Origin: Alkalibacillus filiformis
GTDB taxonomy: Bacteria; Bacillota; Bacilli; Bacillales; Alkalibacillaceae
DNA length: 64,000 nt
Reading direction: 5' to 3'
NCBI RefSeq assembly: GCF_030814115.1
Contig: NZ_JAUSUP010000001.1
Coordinates: 558,001-622,000 of the forward strand
Part shown: positions 27,190-35,935 of the stretch, piece after piece
Numbering within the stretch: the first letter of the stretch is position 1
How the letters are laid out: each line of letters opens with the position of its first letter
Notes under the pieces: model-generated
Database searches by the model: none
What the model saw: only the letters and a program-made list of their open reading frames with translations
Told to the model about the DNA's origin: nothing
Translations under genes and position numbers: made by a program

Positions 27190-27741
27190 CTACCTCCTAT
27201 TTTGATCCTCTGTTTGATTATTTAGTAAGGAACTGTAAAAGTTAAAAGCTTTTAAATCACCTTCATCTAAGGCTTCGTCAATCTTAGATTTTAATTCCAA
27301 AATGTATTGTTCATTTTCTACATAGTTTAATAGTAAATCAATTTCTTTGTAGTCAGAGTCCTCCAAATAGTAATCATCTGGTAGAAACGGATTATCCTCT
27401 AGTACAGAAATATACTCTTCTGAATTTCTAACCCCTGCGAAATTCATTTCTACATATAAAGGTTCCCCGTGATTCATTCTAATATCATGGAAAGCCTTTT
27501 CAACCTCATTGGTAACAACGTGCTCCTTGTAAAAACGAAATGGCCTTTCCTCACCATCTTGTACAGATATAATCATACTCCTCGGACAGAGGTGAGCCTC
27601 AAATACAAAGTGCAGGTTATTTAACAACTCATCACGCTTTAATAAATAATCGAAAAGCCATACAATTTCACGCTTAGGCAAGTCATATTGATCTAAAAAC
27701 CAATCAATAAATGCTTTTTTCTGTAATGGTGAGATTTCCAT
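27190..27741 (-). CDS. ypiB: YpiB/ReoY family protein (UPF0302)
   Basis: The 183-residue protein has the UPF0302 hallmarks VQDGEERPFRFYKEHVVTNEVEKAFHDIRMN and PLYVEMNFAGVRNSEEYISVLEDNPFLPDDYY. The Listeria homologue ReoY takes part in ClpCP-dependent turnover of the peptidoglycan enzyme MurA; that role is from the family, not shown here. A GAGGGGGG site precedes the ATG. ypiA (TPR) is directly upstream. Confidence 0.88.
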   Translation of the reverse strand: MEISPLQKKAFIDWFLDQYDLPKREIVWLFDYLLKRDELLNNLHFVFEAHLCPRSMIISVQDGEERPFRFYKEHVVTNEVEKAFHDIRMNHGEPLYVEMNFAGVRNSEEYISVLEDNPFLPDDYYLEDSDYKEIDLLLNYVENEQYILELKSKIDEALDEGDLKAFNFYSSLLNNQTEDQNRR

Positions 27742-27758
27742 ATCGTCCCCCCTCTTAC

Positions 27759-29012
27759 TTATTGTTCTTTCATTCTTAACATGAACTCGCGAACTTCTTC
27801 ATCATCTGGGATGACTTTTAAGTAAGCATTCAATATATCTAAAGCCTTGTGAAGATCCCCTTCCTCCACTAAGAACATACCGTATTCTTTTAAGAAATTT
27901 GGATCTTCGCTATAAGTGAGTGCTGCTTGTTCAAAATGACTTTTAGAAAGGTCAAATTCCTCTAGTTCATTATAAATTTGAGCTGCTCTCCAATTTAAAA
28001 CAACAGGATAACCTTCATAGCCCATCAGCTGATCAACTAAATCTTTCGCTTGCTCGTATTGCTCATTCTCAAAATAAATGTTTAACAGTAACTCTACTCC
28101 ATCTTCATAAGCAGGGTCAATCGCTAAAGCTTCTTGCAAATAAGTAACCGCTTCTTCCTGCTTATTTAACTTCAGTGCATATTGAGCCGCTAATAAATAT
28201 AGTTCATTGTTGTGTTCATCTTTATTAATACCTTGTACCGTTGTATCAAATGCTTCCTGCAGTGCACCATCTTCATAAAAAGCTCTAGCTAACATTGGAT
28301 AAACACTCGTATACTCAGGGTCTAGGTCAATCAATTGATTCCAAACTTTCGTACAAATATCAAACCGTTCAATTTGATAGGCTGTGTAACCGTATTTGAA
28401 TAATTGATCAGGTGTTTCTAGTTCAATTAATTCAAAGTAATTAAGGGCCTCTTCCCAATCACCAACTGATGATAATGCTTCAGCTAACCGTTCTTTAATA
28501 TTAACAACATCAATACTCGGAGCTTCCTTATCTACTTTTTTATAAAAAGGGATTGATTTTTGGTATTCGCCATTAGAGAACGCTAGCTCTGCCAATGCTA
28601 AATCAATAATTGGTTCTTCCGAATCAATTGATTTGGCTTCCTTAAGCTTTTGTTCAGCGACCTCAAATAAACCTTGTGATTGATAAAAGTCAGCTAATAG
28701 TACTAAGGCTGTCGTATAAAAATCTGAGTCTTCTTTTATTTCTCCTAGAGTTTCTAATACCAACTCGTCTTCACCTAAGTCAGTATAAATTTCGGCTAAC
28801 AGCAATCTTATTTGGTCATCATCTGGGTATAACAGAAGCATGTCCTCGTAAACATCTCTTGCATCATTCAACAATCCCCATTCTTGAAGTAATTGTGCAA
28901 TATCGAATCGTTCTGCATCTTCAGCTTCTGCAACATAACTCTTTAACAATTGCACAGCTTCATTAATTTTTCCTTCCTCTTTAAGTTTCAATGCTTCGCC
29001 AATTGTTTCCAT
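27759..29012 (-). CDS. ypiA: YpiA, tetratricopeptide-repeat protein
   Basis: The 417-residue soluble protein is built almost entirely of TPR helix pairs, for example YPDDDQIRLLLAEIYTDLGE, DEHNNELYLLAAQYALKLNK and EDPNFLKEYGMFLVEEGD. It matches YpiA of the aroA-ypiA-ypiB locus. TPR proteins act as scaffolds; pairing with YpiB is suggested by gene order. It starts 23 bases after aroA. Confidence 0.88.
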   Translation of the reverse strand: METIGEALKLKEEGKINEAVQLLKSYVAEAEDAERFDIAQLLQEWGLLNDARDVYEDMLLLYPDDDQIRLLLAEIYTDLGEDELVLETLGEIKEDSDFYTTALVLLADFYQSQGLFEVAEQKLKEAKSIDSEEPIIDLALAELAFSNGEYQKSIPFYKKVDKEAPSIDVVNIKERLAEALSSVGDWEEALNYFELIELETPDQLFKYGYTAYQIERFDICTKVWNQLIDLDPEYTSVYPMLARAFYEDGALQEAFDTTVQGINKDEHNNELYLLAAQYALKLNKQEEAVTYLQEALAIDPAYEDGVELLLNIYFENEQYEQAKDLVDQLMGYEGYPVVLNWRAAQIYNELEEFDLSKSHFEQAALTYSEDPNFLKEYGMFLVEEGDLHKALDILNAYLKVIPDDEEVREFMLRMKEQ

Positions 29013-29035
29013 ACCTTAAATTCACCTTTCTATTT

Positions 29036-30334
29036 TCAAAGTTCGTTTTCCTTTATGATTGATCTTAAATCTTCAAAAAATGTTGGATAAGAGATTTTTA
29101 TACAATCAGTTTGGTCAATTGTAACAGGCTGATCACTGATTATTGAAGCAATAACTGCCATCATCGCCATACGGTGGTCATTTTTAGATTGGACAGAACC
29201 ACCTTTTAAATCTGTCGGCCCATTTACTACCATTTGATCTTCTGATGAACTGACCGTTGCTCCAAGGTTCTGTAATATGTTAACAGTTGCCTCAATCCGA
29301 TCTGTTTCTTTGTAACGCAATTCTTTAATGTGGTTAATTTTCATTTCACCTTGTGATTGTGTTGCAACAAGTGCTAATAGAGGAACCTCATCAACCATAC
29401 TAGGTATCTCTCGCTCTGTAACTGTTGTTGGTACGAGTTCAGAATATGAGGCTTCAATTGTACCAACCGGTTCATCTCCAATATAATGTTCAACCGTAAC
29501 TGTAATCTTAGCACCCATCCGTTTCAACACATCGACAAAGCCCATACGAGTCGGATTAACACCAACCTGTTCTAGTACTAAATGACTACCTGGAGTTATG
29601 ACAGCTGCGGCAACCCAAAATGCAGCTGATGATATATCACCTGGTACAGTTATTTTCGCCGATTTTAAAGTTTGCTTACCGATAATTTTAATTTGTTGAC
29701 CATTAATTTCAATTAAACCACCAAAAGCTGATAGCATTTTTTCGGTATGGTCTCTAGTAGGGTTATTCTCAATCACCGTTGTCGTTCCATTAATTAATAA
29801 GCCAGCTAGTAAAATAGATGACTTAACTTGCGCACTATCAACTGGTAAATGATAAGTGATTGGTTGTAAATGACCACCATTTACACTTAGTGGCAACTTA
29901 TTTTCTTCATTTAAAGAAGAAAATTCAGCTCCCATCTCTGTAAGTGGGTTAATAACTCTACCCATTGGGCGTTTACTTAATGAATCATCACCAGTTAAAT
30001 TGACTTTAAATGGTAACGATGACAGTATCCCCAACATAAGCCTAGTTGTCGTTCCTGAATTACCCATATCAAGAGCACTGACAGGCTGACTAAATGAATC
30101 AACGCCTCTTCCCAATACTTTTACTTGATTACCAGATTCACTAATATGTACACCTAAAGATTTAAATGCTTCAATCGTCCTTCGACAGTCTTCTGAGTGT
30201 AAAAAATGATCAATAACAGTCTCACCATATGCAAGTGATGCAAACATAATTGCTCTATGTGAGATCGATTTATCTCCTGGTACTCTTACCACTCCACTAA
30301 TTGAAGCCCTTTTGTAGTGAAATTGTTCGGTCAC
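29036..30334 (-). CDS. aroA: 3-phosphoshikimate 1-carboxyvinyltransferase (EPSP synthase)
   Basis: The 432-residue shikimate-pathway enzyme condenses shikimate 3-phosphate with phosphoenolpyruvate. Motifs: PGDKSISHRA near the N-terminus, LDMGNSGTTTRLM, and the C-terminal RYKETDRI. The start is GTG at 30334, preceded by GAGGAGGGG; the longer frame from 30358 overlaps aroB. In B. subtilis (where it is called aroE) trp, hisC and tyrA lie between aroB and this gene; here they do not. Confidence 0.94.
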   Translation of the reverse strand: MTEQFHYKRASISGVVRVPGDKSISHRAIMFASLAYGETVIDHFLHSEDCRRTIEAFKSLGVHISESGNQVKVLGRGVDSFSQPVSALDMGNSGTTTRLMLGILSSLPFKVNLTGDDSLSKRPMGRVINPLTEMGAEFSSLNEENKLPLSVNGGHLQPITYHLPVDSAQVKSSILLAGLLINGTTTVIENNPTRDHTEKMLSAFGGLIEINGQQIKIIGKQTLKSAKITVPGDISSAAFWVAAAVITPGSHLVLEQVGVNPTRMGFVDVLKRMGAKITVTVEHYIGDEPVGTIEASYSELVPTTVTEREIPSMVDEVPLLALVATQSQGEMKINHIKELRYKETDRIEATVNILQNLGATVSSSEDQMVVNGPTDLKGGSVQSKNDHRMAMMAVIASIISDQPVTIDQTDCIKISYPTFFEDLRSIIKENEL

Positions 30335-30351
30335 ACAACCCCTCCTCACTT

Positions 30352-31455
30352 CTAACACAACTTCTTTACATTTGGATGTTGTGTTATATACTCAACAAAT
30401 CCGTTTAATAAGGTCTCAATTTGCTTATAATCAAAGTGTTTAACATAAGGTTGTCCATATGCCCTCAACAGAATAAGTGCGATTTGTTGGGTGTCATTCT
30501 TTTTATCAGCTAACATGACTGTTAACAATTCTTCAGCTTTCCAATTTGTAACGTTCAACTTATACCCTAATGTAGTTAACCAATCGACTAAGCGTTGATT
30601 AAGTAATTGGGAGTCACTCTCATTCTCTAAATCAGAGACATATAAGTCAAATAAGATTCCAATCATAACAGACTCGCCATGCGTTACAAAGCTTGTAGAA
30701 TAAACAGATTCAATCGCATGACCTAAAGTATGGCCGAAATTCAAGTATTGCCTAATACTAGACTCACGTTCATCATGTTCTACAATTGCTCGCTTAACAT
30801 GAATAGACGCCTCAAGAATATGAGCGAAATCTGAATCATGACTAGATACTTTCGATTTATTCATTAATTCTTTAAGTAAAGACACATTGTCAATCAAACC
30901 ATGTTTAATCACTTCAGCCAAACCAGATCTAAACTCTTGATCACTCAATGTTGTTAACATCTCTTGGTCATAAATGACAAGGTCAGGTTGATAAAACTGA
31001 CCGATTACATTTTTTACATTCGATAAGTTGATTGCAACTTTACCCCCAACACTACTATCATGCGCTAACAATGAGGACGGCATTTGAATAAAGCCGATCC
31101 CTCTCATATATGTTGAAGAGACAAACCCAGCTAAGTCTCCAACAACACCACCACCTAATGCTAATACAGCGGAGTTACGATCCAACTGCTCGGCTAGTAA
31201 AAACTGCTGTATTCGTTCAAACTCAGCCATAGACTTAGAGTGTTCTCCGGCTGGTATGACATAACTGACTGTTGGAACATGTGGAGATAAAGCGGCTGTA
31301 ACATCGTTTAAATAGTGTTGTGCAACATTAACATCTGTAATAATCGCGACTTTATTAAATTTAAATGGCTCAATCAATTGACCAATCTCATTTCTAATTT
31401 TATAACCGATTAAAATACGATAACTTTTAGAAGCTTTAACATTAATCTCCTTCAT
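30352..31455 (-). CDS. aroB: 3-dehydroquinate synthase
   Basis: The 367-residue NAD- and metal-dependent enzyme forms dehydroquinate from DAHP. The GGGVVGDLAGFVSSTYMRGI nucleotide loop, PSSLLAHDSSVGGKVAIN, and the metal-binding RSGLAEVIKHG and GHTLGHAIE segments are all present. Its ATG shares one base with the aroC stop (TAATG), so the two are translationally coupled. Confidence 0.96.
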   Translation of the reverse strand: MKEINVKASKSYRILIGYKIRNEIGQLIEPFKFNKVAIITDVNVAQHYLNDVTAALSPHVPTVSYVIPAGEHSKSMAEFERIQQFLLAEQLDRNSAVLALGGGVVGDLAGFVSSTYMRGIGFIQMPSSLLAHDSSVGGKVAINLSNVKNVIGQFYQPDLVIYDQEMLTTLSDQEFRSGLAEVIKHGLIDNVSLLKELMNKSKVSSHDSDFAHILEASIHVKRAIVEHDERESSIRQYLNFGHTLGHAIESVYSTSFVTHGESVMIGILFDLYVSDLENESDSQLLNQRLVDWLTTLGYKLNVTNWKAEELLTVMLADKKNDTQQIALILLRAYGQPYVKHFDYKQIETLLNGFVEYITQHPNVKKLC

Positions 31456-32618
31456 TAAAACGTTCTAATCCTTTCTCTATACTCATTAACAGATTCCTTC
31501 AATTGCTCCATATAATCGGATGGGAATTGTTCAATAATAGAACTTGCAACTTCCCAAGCGACAACATGTTCCATAACAACAGCTGCTGCAGGTACAGCAC
31601 AACTGTCAGAACGCTCAATGCTAGCTTGAAACGGTTCTTTCGAATTAATATCTACACTTTCTAAAGGTTTATAAAGGGTGGGTATTGGTTTCATTACTCC
31701 TTTAACAACGATTGGCATTCCTGTCGTCATACCACCTTCAAAACCACCTAAATTATTCGTTTTACGATAATAGCCACGTTGTTCGCCATAACCGATTTCA
31801 TCGTGTGTCTCACTACCACGTGTACGAGCTGCTTCAAACCCAATTCCAAACTCAGCACCTTTGAAAGCATTAATACTGACAACAGCACCAGCAATCTTGG
31901 AATCTAATTTTCGGTCAAATTGAACATAAGAACCTAAGCCTGCTGGTACTCCTTCGACCGTTACTTCCACGACACCGCCAATCGAATCACCATCTTGTTT
32001 AGCTTGATCAATCGCGCACTTCATTTCTTCTTCTTTTGAATCGTCAATGACACGTACTGGTGACTCGTTAGATTTCCTTATCTTCTCTTCAACTGACATA
32101 GGTAGATCATTAGCTTTAATTCCATGTATCTCTTTTACATAGCCAACAATATTAATATCTAGTTCTTTTAATATCTTTTTAGCAATTGACCCAGCTGCAA
32201 CACGTGCTGCCGTTTCTCGGGCAGATGAACGCTCTAATACATTTCTCATATCACGATGATTATATTTTAAAGCACCATTTAAATCAGCATGCCCAGGTCG
32301 AGGTTTTGTCACTTGGCGCCTAATATGTTGTTCTTCATCAATTGGGTCCTCACCCATAATGTCTTCCCAGTTTTTAAAATCGTCATTTGTAATCGCAAGC
32401 GTAATTGGTGACCCTAGCGTGTAACCATGTCTAACACCACTTAACATAGATACTAGGTCCTTTTCAATTTTCATACGCCGGCCTCTTCCATATCCACCCT
32501 GCCTGCGTATGAGCGACTCATTGACATCTTCTTTAAGTAAATTTAATTGTGCCGGTATACCCTCTACGATTGTCGTTAACTGTTTACCATGTGATTCTCC
32601 AGCTGTTAAATATCGCAC
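31455..32618 (-). CDS. aroC: Chorismate synthase
   Basis: The 387-residue FMN-dependent enzyme makes chorismate from EPSP (B. subtilis name aroF). Signatures: GESHGKQL near the start, [18 protein letters not shown] and [14 protein letters not shown]. It follows cheR by 18 bases, matching the B. subtilis order cheR-aroF-aroB. Confidence 0.96.
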   Translation of the reverse strand: MRYLTAGESHGKQLTTIVEGIPAQLNLLKEDVNESLIRRQGGYGRGRRMKIEKDLVSMLSGVRHGYTLGSPITLAITNDDFKNWEDIMGEDPIDEEQHIRRQVTKPRPGHADLNGALKYNHRDMRNVLERSSARETAARVAAGSIAKKILKELDINIVGYVKEIHGIKANDLPMSVEEKIRKSNESPVRVIDDSKEEEMKCAIDQAKQDGDSIGGVVEVTVEGVPAGLGSYVQFDRKLDSKIAGAVVSINAFKGAEFGIGFEAARTRGSETHDEIGYGEQRGYYRKTNNLGGFEGGMTTGMPIVVKGVMKPIPTLYKPLESVDINSKEPFQASIERSDSCAVPAAAVVMEHVVAWEVASSIIEQFPSDYMEQLKESVNEYRERIRTF

Positions 32619-32636
32619 TTCAAAACACCTCTTAAA

Positions 32637-33410
32637 TTATTGTTTTTCATAAAAAAACGTTTCAGCTACTTCAAAGTTAAAACTTTGTGGGTTAAAAATT
32701 TGCTCTGTACTACCGACAAACAAGACCCCACCTTCAACAAGTGATTGTGAGAACCAATCATACACTTGGTTTTTCGCATCTTCTGTGAAATAAATTAATA
32801 CATTTCGACAGACAATCAAATCGTAACTTGAACGATAACGGTCAGCTAATAGATTATGTTTACTAAATTGTACACATTTCTTAATTTCATCTGATAGCGA
32901 GTAGAAATTGCCTTTTTTATGAAAGTACTTCTCTTTTTTGTCACGTGGAACTTCTTTTAAAGATCTTTCCGGATAAACGCCTTCTTTCGCACGCTGGATA
33001 GCCAGTTCATCTATGTCTGTTGCGTGGATTGTTATTTCACTCAGTGGGAAATAATCACTTAAAATCATCGCAATCGTATAGGGTTCTTCACCAGTTGAAC
33101 AAGCTGCACTCCAAACTTTCAATCGATCTTTACCTTCCATTAATGTAGGAAGAATCTTCGTTCTGAATGTTTCCCATCTATTAAAGTTACGATAAAACTC
33201 TGAGACATTAATTGTCATTCGATCCAAAAACTCAAAATATAATTGCTCGTCTTGTATTAAAGCCTGATAGTAGTCATTGAAATTGGCGAAACCACGTTTA
33301 TCTCTTAGCGTCGTCAACCTTCTTTTCATTTGTTTTTCTTTATATAAGGCTAAGTCAATCCCGGTTCTTTCCTTTATATTAGATATAAACGTTATGTAAT
33401 CATCCTTCAT
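32637..33410 (-). CDS. cheR: Chemotaxis protein methyltransferase CheR
   Basis: The 257-residue S-adenosylmethionine-dependent enzyme methylates glutamates on chemoreceptors. An N-terminal helical domain (1-70) precedes the catalytic domain with KVWSAACSTGEEPYTIAMIL (SAM site) and DLIVCRNVLIYF. No TPR or receptor-tail-binding extension is visible. GGGAGAGG precedes the ATG. An IS element has inserted between it and ndk. Confidence 0.95.
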   Translation of the reverse strand: MKDDYITFISNIKERTGIDLALYKEKQMKRRLTTLRDKRGFANFNDYYQALIQDEQLYFEFLDRMTINVSEFYRNFNRWETFRTKILPTLMEGKDRLKVWSAACSTGEEPYTIAMILSDYFPLSEITIHATDIDELAIQRAKEGVYPERSLKEVPRDKKEKYFHKKGNFYSLSDEIKKCVQFSKHNLLADRYRSSYDLIVCRNVLIYFTEDAKNQVYDWFSQSLVEGGVLFVGSTEQIFNPQSFNFEVAETFFYEKQ

Positions 33411-33494
33411 AATACCTCTCCCATCATAACATCTATTATATAATAGGTCTTATGTCTAATGCTAGAAATTACAAATAGAAAACACATACACTAT

Positions 33495-33502
33495 GTAAAA
33501 GA
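33495..33502. repeat. Target-site duplication, cheR side
   Basis: GTAAAAGA directly abuts the ISL3-type terminal repeat and is repeated exactly at 34353-34360. Eight bases is the usual ISL3 duplication length. Confidence 0.88.
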
Positions 33503-33539
33503 GGTTCTAAGTCAAATGTTGGGGTGCCCGTTAAGGGCA

Positions 33540-34047
33540 CTCCTTATTCATGCCATGTGTGTTTATACTGGTGATGTAATAATACTTTTCGGCGCAATCG
33601 ATCAAAGCGCTGAAAACCAAATGCTTGTCACTTAATGACCTTTGTTTGGTTATTTAGCCCTTCAACGTAACCGTTGTGTAAGTTATAACCAAAGCTATTC
33701 AATATCTCTTTCTGCCAATTTTAAAGCGTCTTAATCGCTTGATTTAACTCAGGTATCTCCGATTGTTTTACGGTATCGTAAAACCCGTATAAGTTTGCTT
33801 TAATCTCCTTTAAGTGATTTGCCCCTAAATCCTTAACCTGATCAAACCAATCACAGAACCATTCTTTGATTAAGTAATCGTCAGTGAGTAGTTCCGATTT
33901 ATCACAATGTGATGTTTGACAGTCAGGGCAAGGTGTCATCTCACGTGGGCGCTCAACATATATGTGATAGAAACCATTTTCGTCTCGTGTACCAATGACT
34001 TGAAAGCTTTCCAATCCTGGTAATGTCATGTTATGATGCAAATGCAC
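33540..34047 (-). pseudogene. ISL3 transposase remnant
   Basis: From a GTG at 34047 the frame gives the ISL3 zinc-finger start (MTPCPDCQTSHCDKS), then jumps to the C-terminal region (LIKEWFCDWFDQVKDL), so roughly 270 residues holding most of the DDE core are gone in frame. A TAA at about 33721 then replaces the codon after KTL. The same frame continues through NSFGYNLHNGYVEGLNNQ, meets a TGA (probably from CGA) after KVIK, and ends RKVLLHHQYKHTWHE. Two stops plus the deletion make it inactive. Confidence 0.85.
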
Positions 34048-34109
34048 GCAACTCCTTTTGTTTTGTTTTAGTGGTATAAAACAAGAATAACAAATAAGGA
34101 GTTAGCGTG
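34045..34109 (-). promoter_or_regulatory. Hairpin hiding the transposase start in the ISL3 leader
   Basis: AAGGAGTTGCGTG (read on minus, 34057-34045) contains the ribosome-binding site and GTG start. It can pair with CACGCTAACTCCTT (34109-34096) with a single bulged base. An mRNA started outside the element would fold this and block translation, as known for IS10 and IS200. Confidence 0.6.
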
Positions 34110-34138
34110 CTTTTTTGTATTTCTGGTTAAAGCACAGA

Positions 34139-34284
34139 GTTGGTATCAGGTGAGGAGCGAAGGTGGCGACTCCTGCGGGAACAGCACGAGTCTCGAGACC
34201 CCACAGGCCCCGCTTTTTGGGCCGAGGAGGCTCGAGCCGTGCCCGCGGAAAGCGTCCACCGAGAGCGGATCACCTGATACCAAC
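34139..34284 (-). repeat. 146-bp GC-rich imperfect hairpin repeat, copy 2
   Basis: The terminal 15-bp inverted repeat is GTTGGTATCAGGTGA and its complement (34139-34153, 34270-34284). Compared with copy 1, one stem pair has changed from T-A to G-C on both sides (34142 and 34281), so pairing is kept. Otherwise only 34175 differs within the central 136 bases. It lies inside the leader of the ISL3-type element. Confidence 0.92.
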
Positions 34285-34352
34285 GGTTCAGGTAAAAGAC
34301 ACTCTACTTTTAAGTGAAATTGTACAGCTACCCCAACAAATATTTTAGAACC

Positions 34353-34360
34353 GTAAAAGA
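34353..34360. repeat. Target-site duplication, ndk side
   Basis: GTAAAAGA, identical to 33495-33502. It lies in the A/T-rich tail of the ndk terminator. Confidence 0.88.
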
Positions 34361-34395
34361 AAAAACCAACCGTGTCAATAAGATCACGATTGGTT
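34360..34395 (-). terminator. Terminator after ndk
   Basis: An 11-bp stem with one mismatch (34364-34374 with 34385-34395) is followed on the minus strand by TTTTTTCTTTT. The IS insertion begins within that tail. Confidence 0.8.
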
Positions 34396-34429
34396 AAAAC
34401 TCTTTAAGTATATACAATTAATTTTTATA

Positions 34430-34876
34430 TTAGTAAACCCATTGGTCAGCATCTTTATTGTAGTCAACTAGACCACCTTCGCTAAAGAAAAGACCGATTT
34501 CACGTTCAGCTGATTCAGGTGAATCAGAACCGTGAATAACGTTTTTACCAACTGTTAAACCATAATCGCCACGGATCGTGCCGATATCTGATTCTGCAGG
34601 GTTTGTAGCACCCATCATTTTACGAGCTGTTGCAATAACGTTTTCACCTTCCCAAACCATAGCAAATACAGGTCCAGAAGTAATAAAGCTAGTTAACTCA
34701 CCGAAAAATGGCTTGTCTTTATGCTCTCCGTAATGCTCTTCCGCTAATTCGTTAGGGATTTGCATTAGTTTAGCGCCAACAAGCTTGAAACCTTTTTGTT
34801 CGAAGCGAGATACGATGTCACCTACTAAATTTCTTTGTACACCGTCTGGTTTAACCATAATAAAAGTTCTTTCCAT
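34430..34876 (-). CDS. ndk: Nucleoside diphosphate kinase
   Basis: The 148-residue enzyme transfers gamma-phosphate between nucleotides. It begins [16 protein letters not shown], and the phosphohistidine lies in [16 protein letters not shown]. The GAGGTG site sets the start at 34876 rather than 34909. It is the last gene of hepS-menG-hepT-ndk, as in B. subtilis. Confidence 0.96.
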   Translation of the reverse strand: MERTFIMVKPDGVQRNLVGDIVSRFEQKGFKLVGAKLMQIPNELAEEHYGEHKDKPFFGELTSFITSGPVFAMVWEGENVIATARKMMGATNPAESDIGTIRGDYGLTVGKNVIHGSDSPESAEREIGLFFSEGGLVDYNKDADQWVY

Positions 34877-34948
34877 TGTCTTGTCACCTCTTAAATTATT
34901 TTGTTTCAAACCGTAAAAAGTTTATCAAATTTTAAGATAAAATACAAT

Positions 34949-35914
34949 TTAAAATTTACGTTTTCCTAAATAGCCAGCAATTTTTTGCAATGTCCGCTTC
35001 GATTTAGTGTTTGGTAAATCATCTAACTGTTGTAGAGCTTTCCTTAAATAGGTTTGACTATATTGAAATGATTCTTCAATAGCATGAGACTCTCTTATTC
35101 GTTCAATAGCCTGTTCTGCTTTTGTTAAGTCATTAGGGTCATTGAAAAATTGCTTCACTTGATCGTAAATCGATTGATCGTTAAACGCTAAAATGGTAGG
35201 TAAGGTTAAATTACCGTTTAATAAGTCACTTCCTACAGGCTTACCTAGATCTTTTTCATTCGATGTAAAATCTAAAATATCGTCAATAATTTGATAAGAC
35301 ATACCTATGTAATAACCATATAAACCTAAACGTTCAACGACTTCTGGTTCACTATTAGCTGCTATAGCACCTAACCTTGTACTAGTAGCAATTAATAAAG
35401 CTGTTTTACGCTTTATTCTTCTAAAGTAATTAAATAAACTTTGGTCAATATCATATTTGTCTCTCAACTGTTCAATCTCACCTATACAAACTTGGTGGAT
35501 TGTATCAGATAAGACGTCATGTATTTGTTGTTCATTTTGACCTTTGACTAATTCTAATGTTCTAGCAAAGAGAAAGTCCCCTGTATACATAGCCGTTAAA
35601 TTATCCCACTTATAATTAACAGTCGGATGTCCTCTTCTTGTATCTGCAAAATCAATGACATCATCGTGCACTAAGGAAGCCATATGGATAAGCTCTAGTG
35701 CAACAGCTACATTAACGGCCTGTTTTGTATCGGCTTGACCAAACTGAGACGATAATAAGACAAAGATTGGCCTAATTCGTTTACCACCAGCTTGTAGTAA
35801 ATGATTGGAAGCTGTTGAGATCATCGTGTGTTCATTACCGGTAATCTGTCTCATCTTATTTTCGATTTCATTAATATCATCGTTCATATACTTAATAGTG
35901 GTTGCCAACTTCAT
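34949..35914 (-). CDS. hepT: Heptaprenyl diphosphate synthase component II
   Basis: The 321-residue trans-prenyltransferase subunit builds the C35 side chain of menaquinone-7 together with HepS. Both aspartate-rich motifs are present: HDDVIDFADTRRGHPT and DDILDFT. LQAGGKRIRPIF is typical. The ATG at 35914, 7 bases after AGGTG, is preferred to the upstream GTG. It follows menG by 21 bases. Confidence 0.94.
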   Translation of the reverse strand: MKLATTIKYMNDDINEIENKMRQITGNEHTMISTASNHLLQAGGKRIRPIFVLLSSQFGQADTKQAVNVAVALELIHMASLVHDDVIDFADTRRGHPTVNYKWDNLTAMYTGDFLFARTLELVKGQNEQQIHDVLSDTIHQVCIGEIEQLRDKYDIDQSLFNYFRRIKRKTALLIATSTRLGAIAANSEPEVVERLGLYGYYIGMSYQIIDDILDFTSNEKDLGKPVGSDLLNGNLTLPTILAFNDQSIYDQVKQFFNDPNDLTKAEQAIERIRESHAIEESFQYSQTYLRKALQQLDDLPNTKSKRTLQKIAGYLGKRKF

Positions 35915-35935
35915 CAAATTCACCTTTTTAACAGT

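Larger units (their letters stand above)
33503..34352 (-). mobile_element. Deleted ISL3-family insertion element (850 bp)
   Basis: The ends match as imperfect inverted repeats: GGTTCTAAGTCAAATGTTGG at 33503 and GGTTCTAAAATATTTGTTGG read inward from 34352. Both ends are flanked by GTAAAAGA. Full elements are about 1.4 kb; here the transposase core is deleted. The leader (34048-34352) carries the 146-bp GC-rich hairpin and a hairpin over the transposase start. It lies just beyond the ndk terminator. It could only move if a related transposase acts in trans. Confidence 0.85.

Noticed and set aside
30335-30358. Upstream start for aroA giving an N-terminal extension
   Set aside because: The extra residues (MLEVRRGC) would be encoded by the ribosome-binding site itself and overlap aroB; the GTG at 30334 fits the family.
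33540-33720. Frameshift in the ISL3 transposase
   Set aside because: The frame is continuous from the N-terminal part; the breaks are two stop codons (TAA, TGA) plus an in-frame deletion.
34163-34348. ORFs read through the GC-rich hairpin (also 22532-22772)
   Set aside because: The translations (Arg/Pro/Gly-rich) differ by strand and have no start signals. The sequence is explained by the palindromic repeat.
22571-34352. The two IS copies as the ends of a composite transposon
   Set aside because: The genes between them are core genes in the B. subtilis order and orientation, and only one copy has a target duplication.
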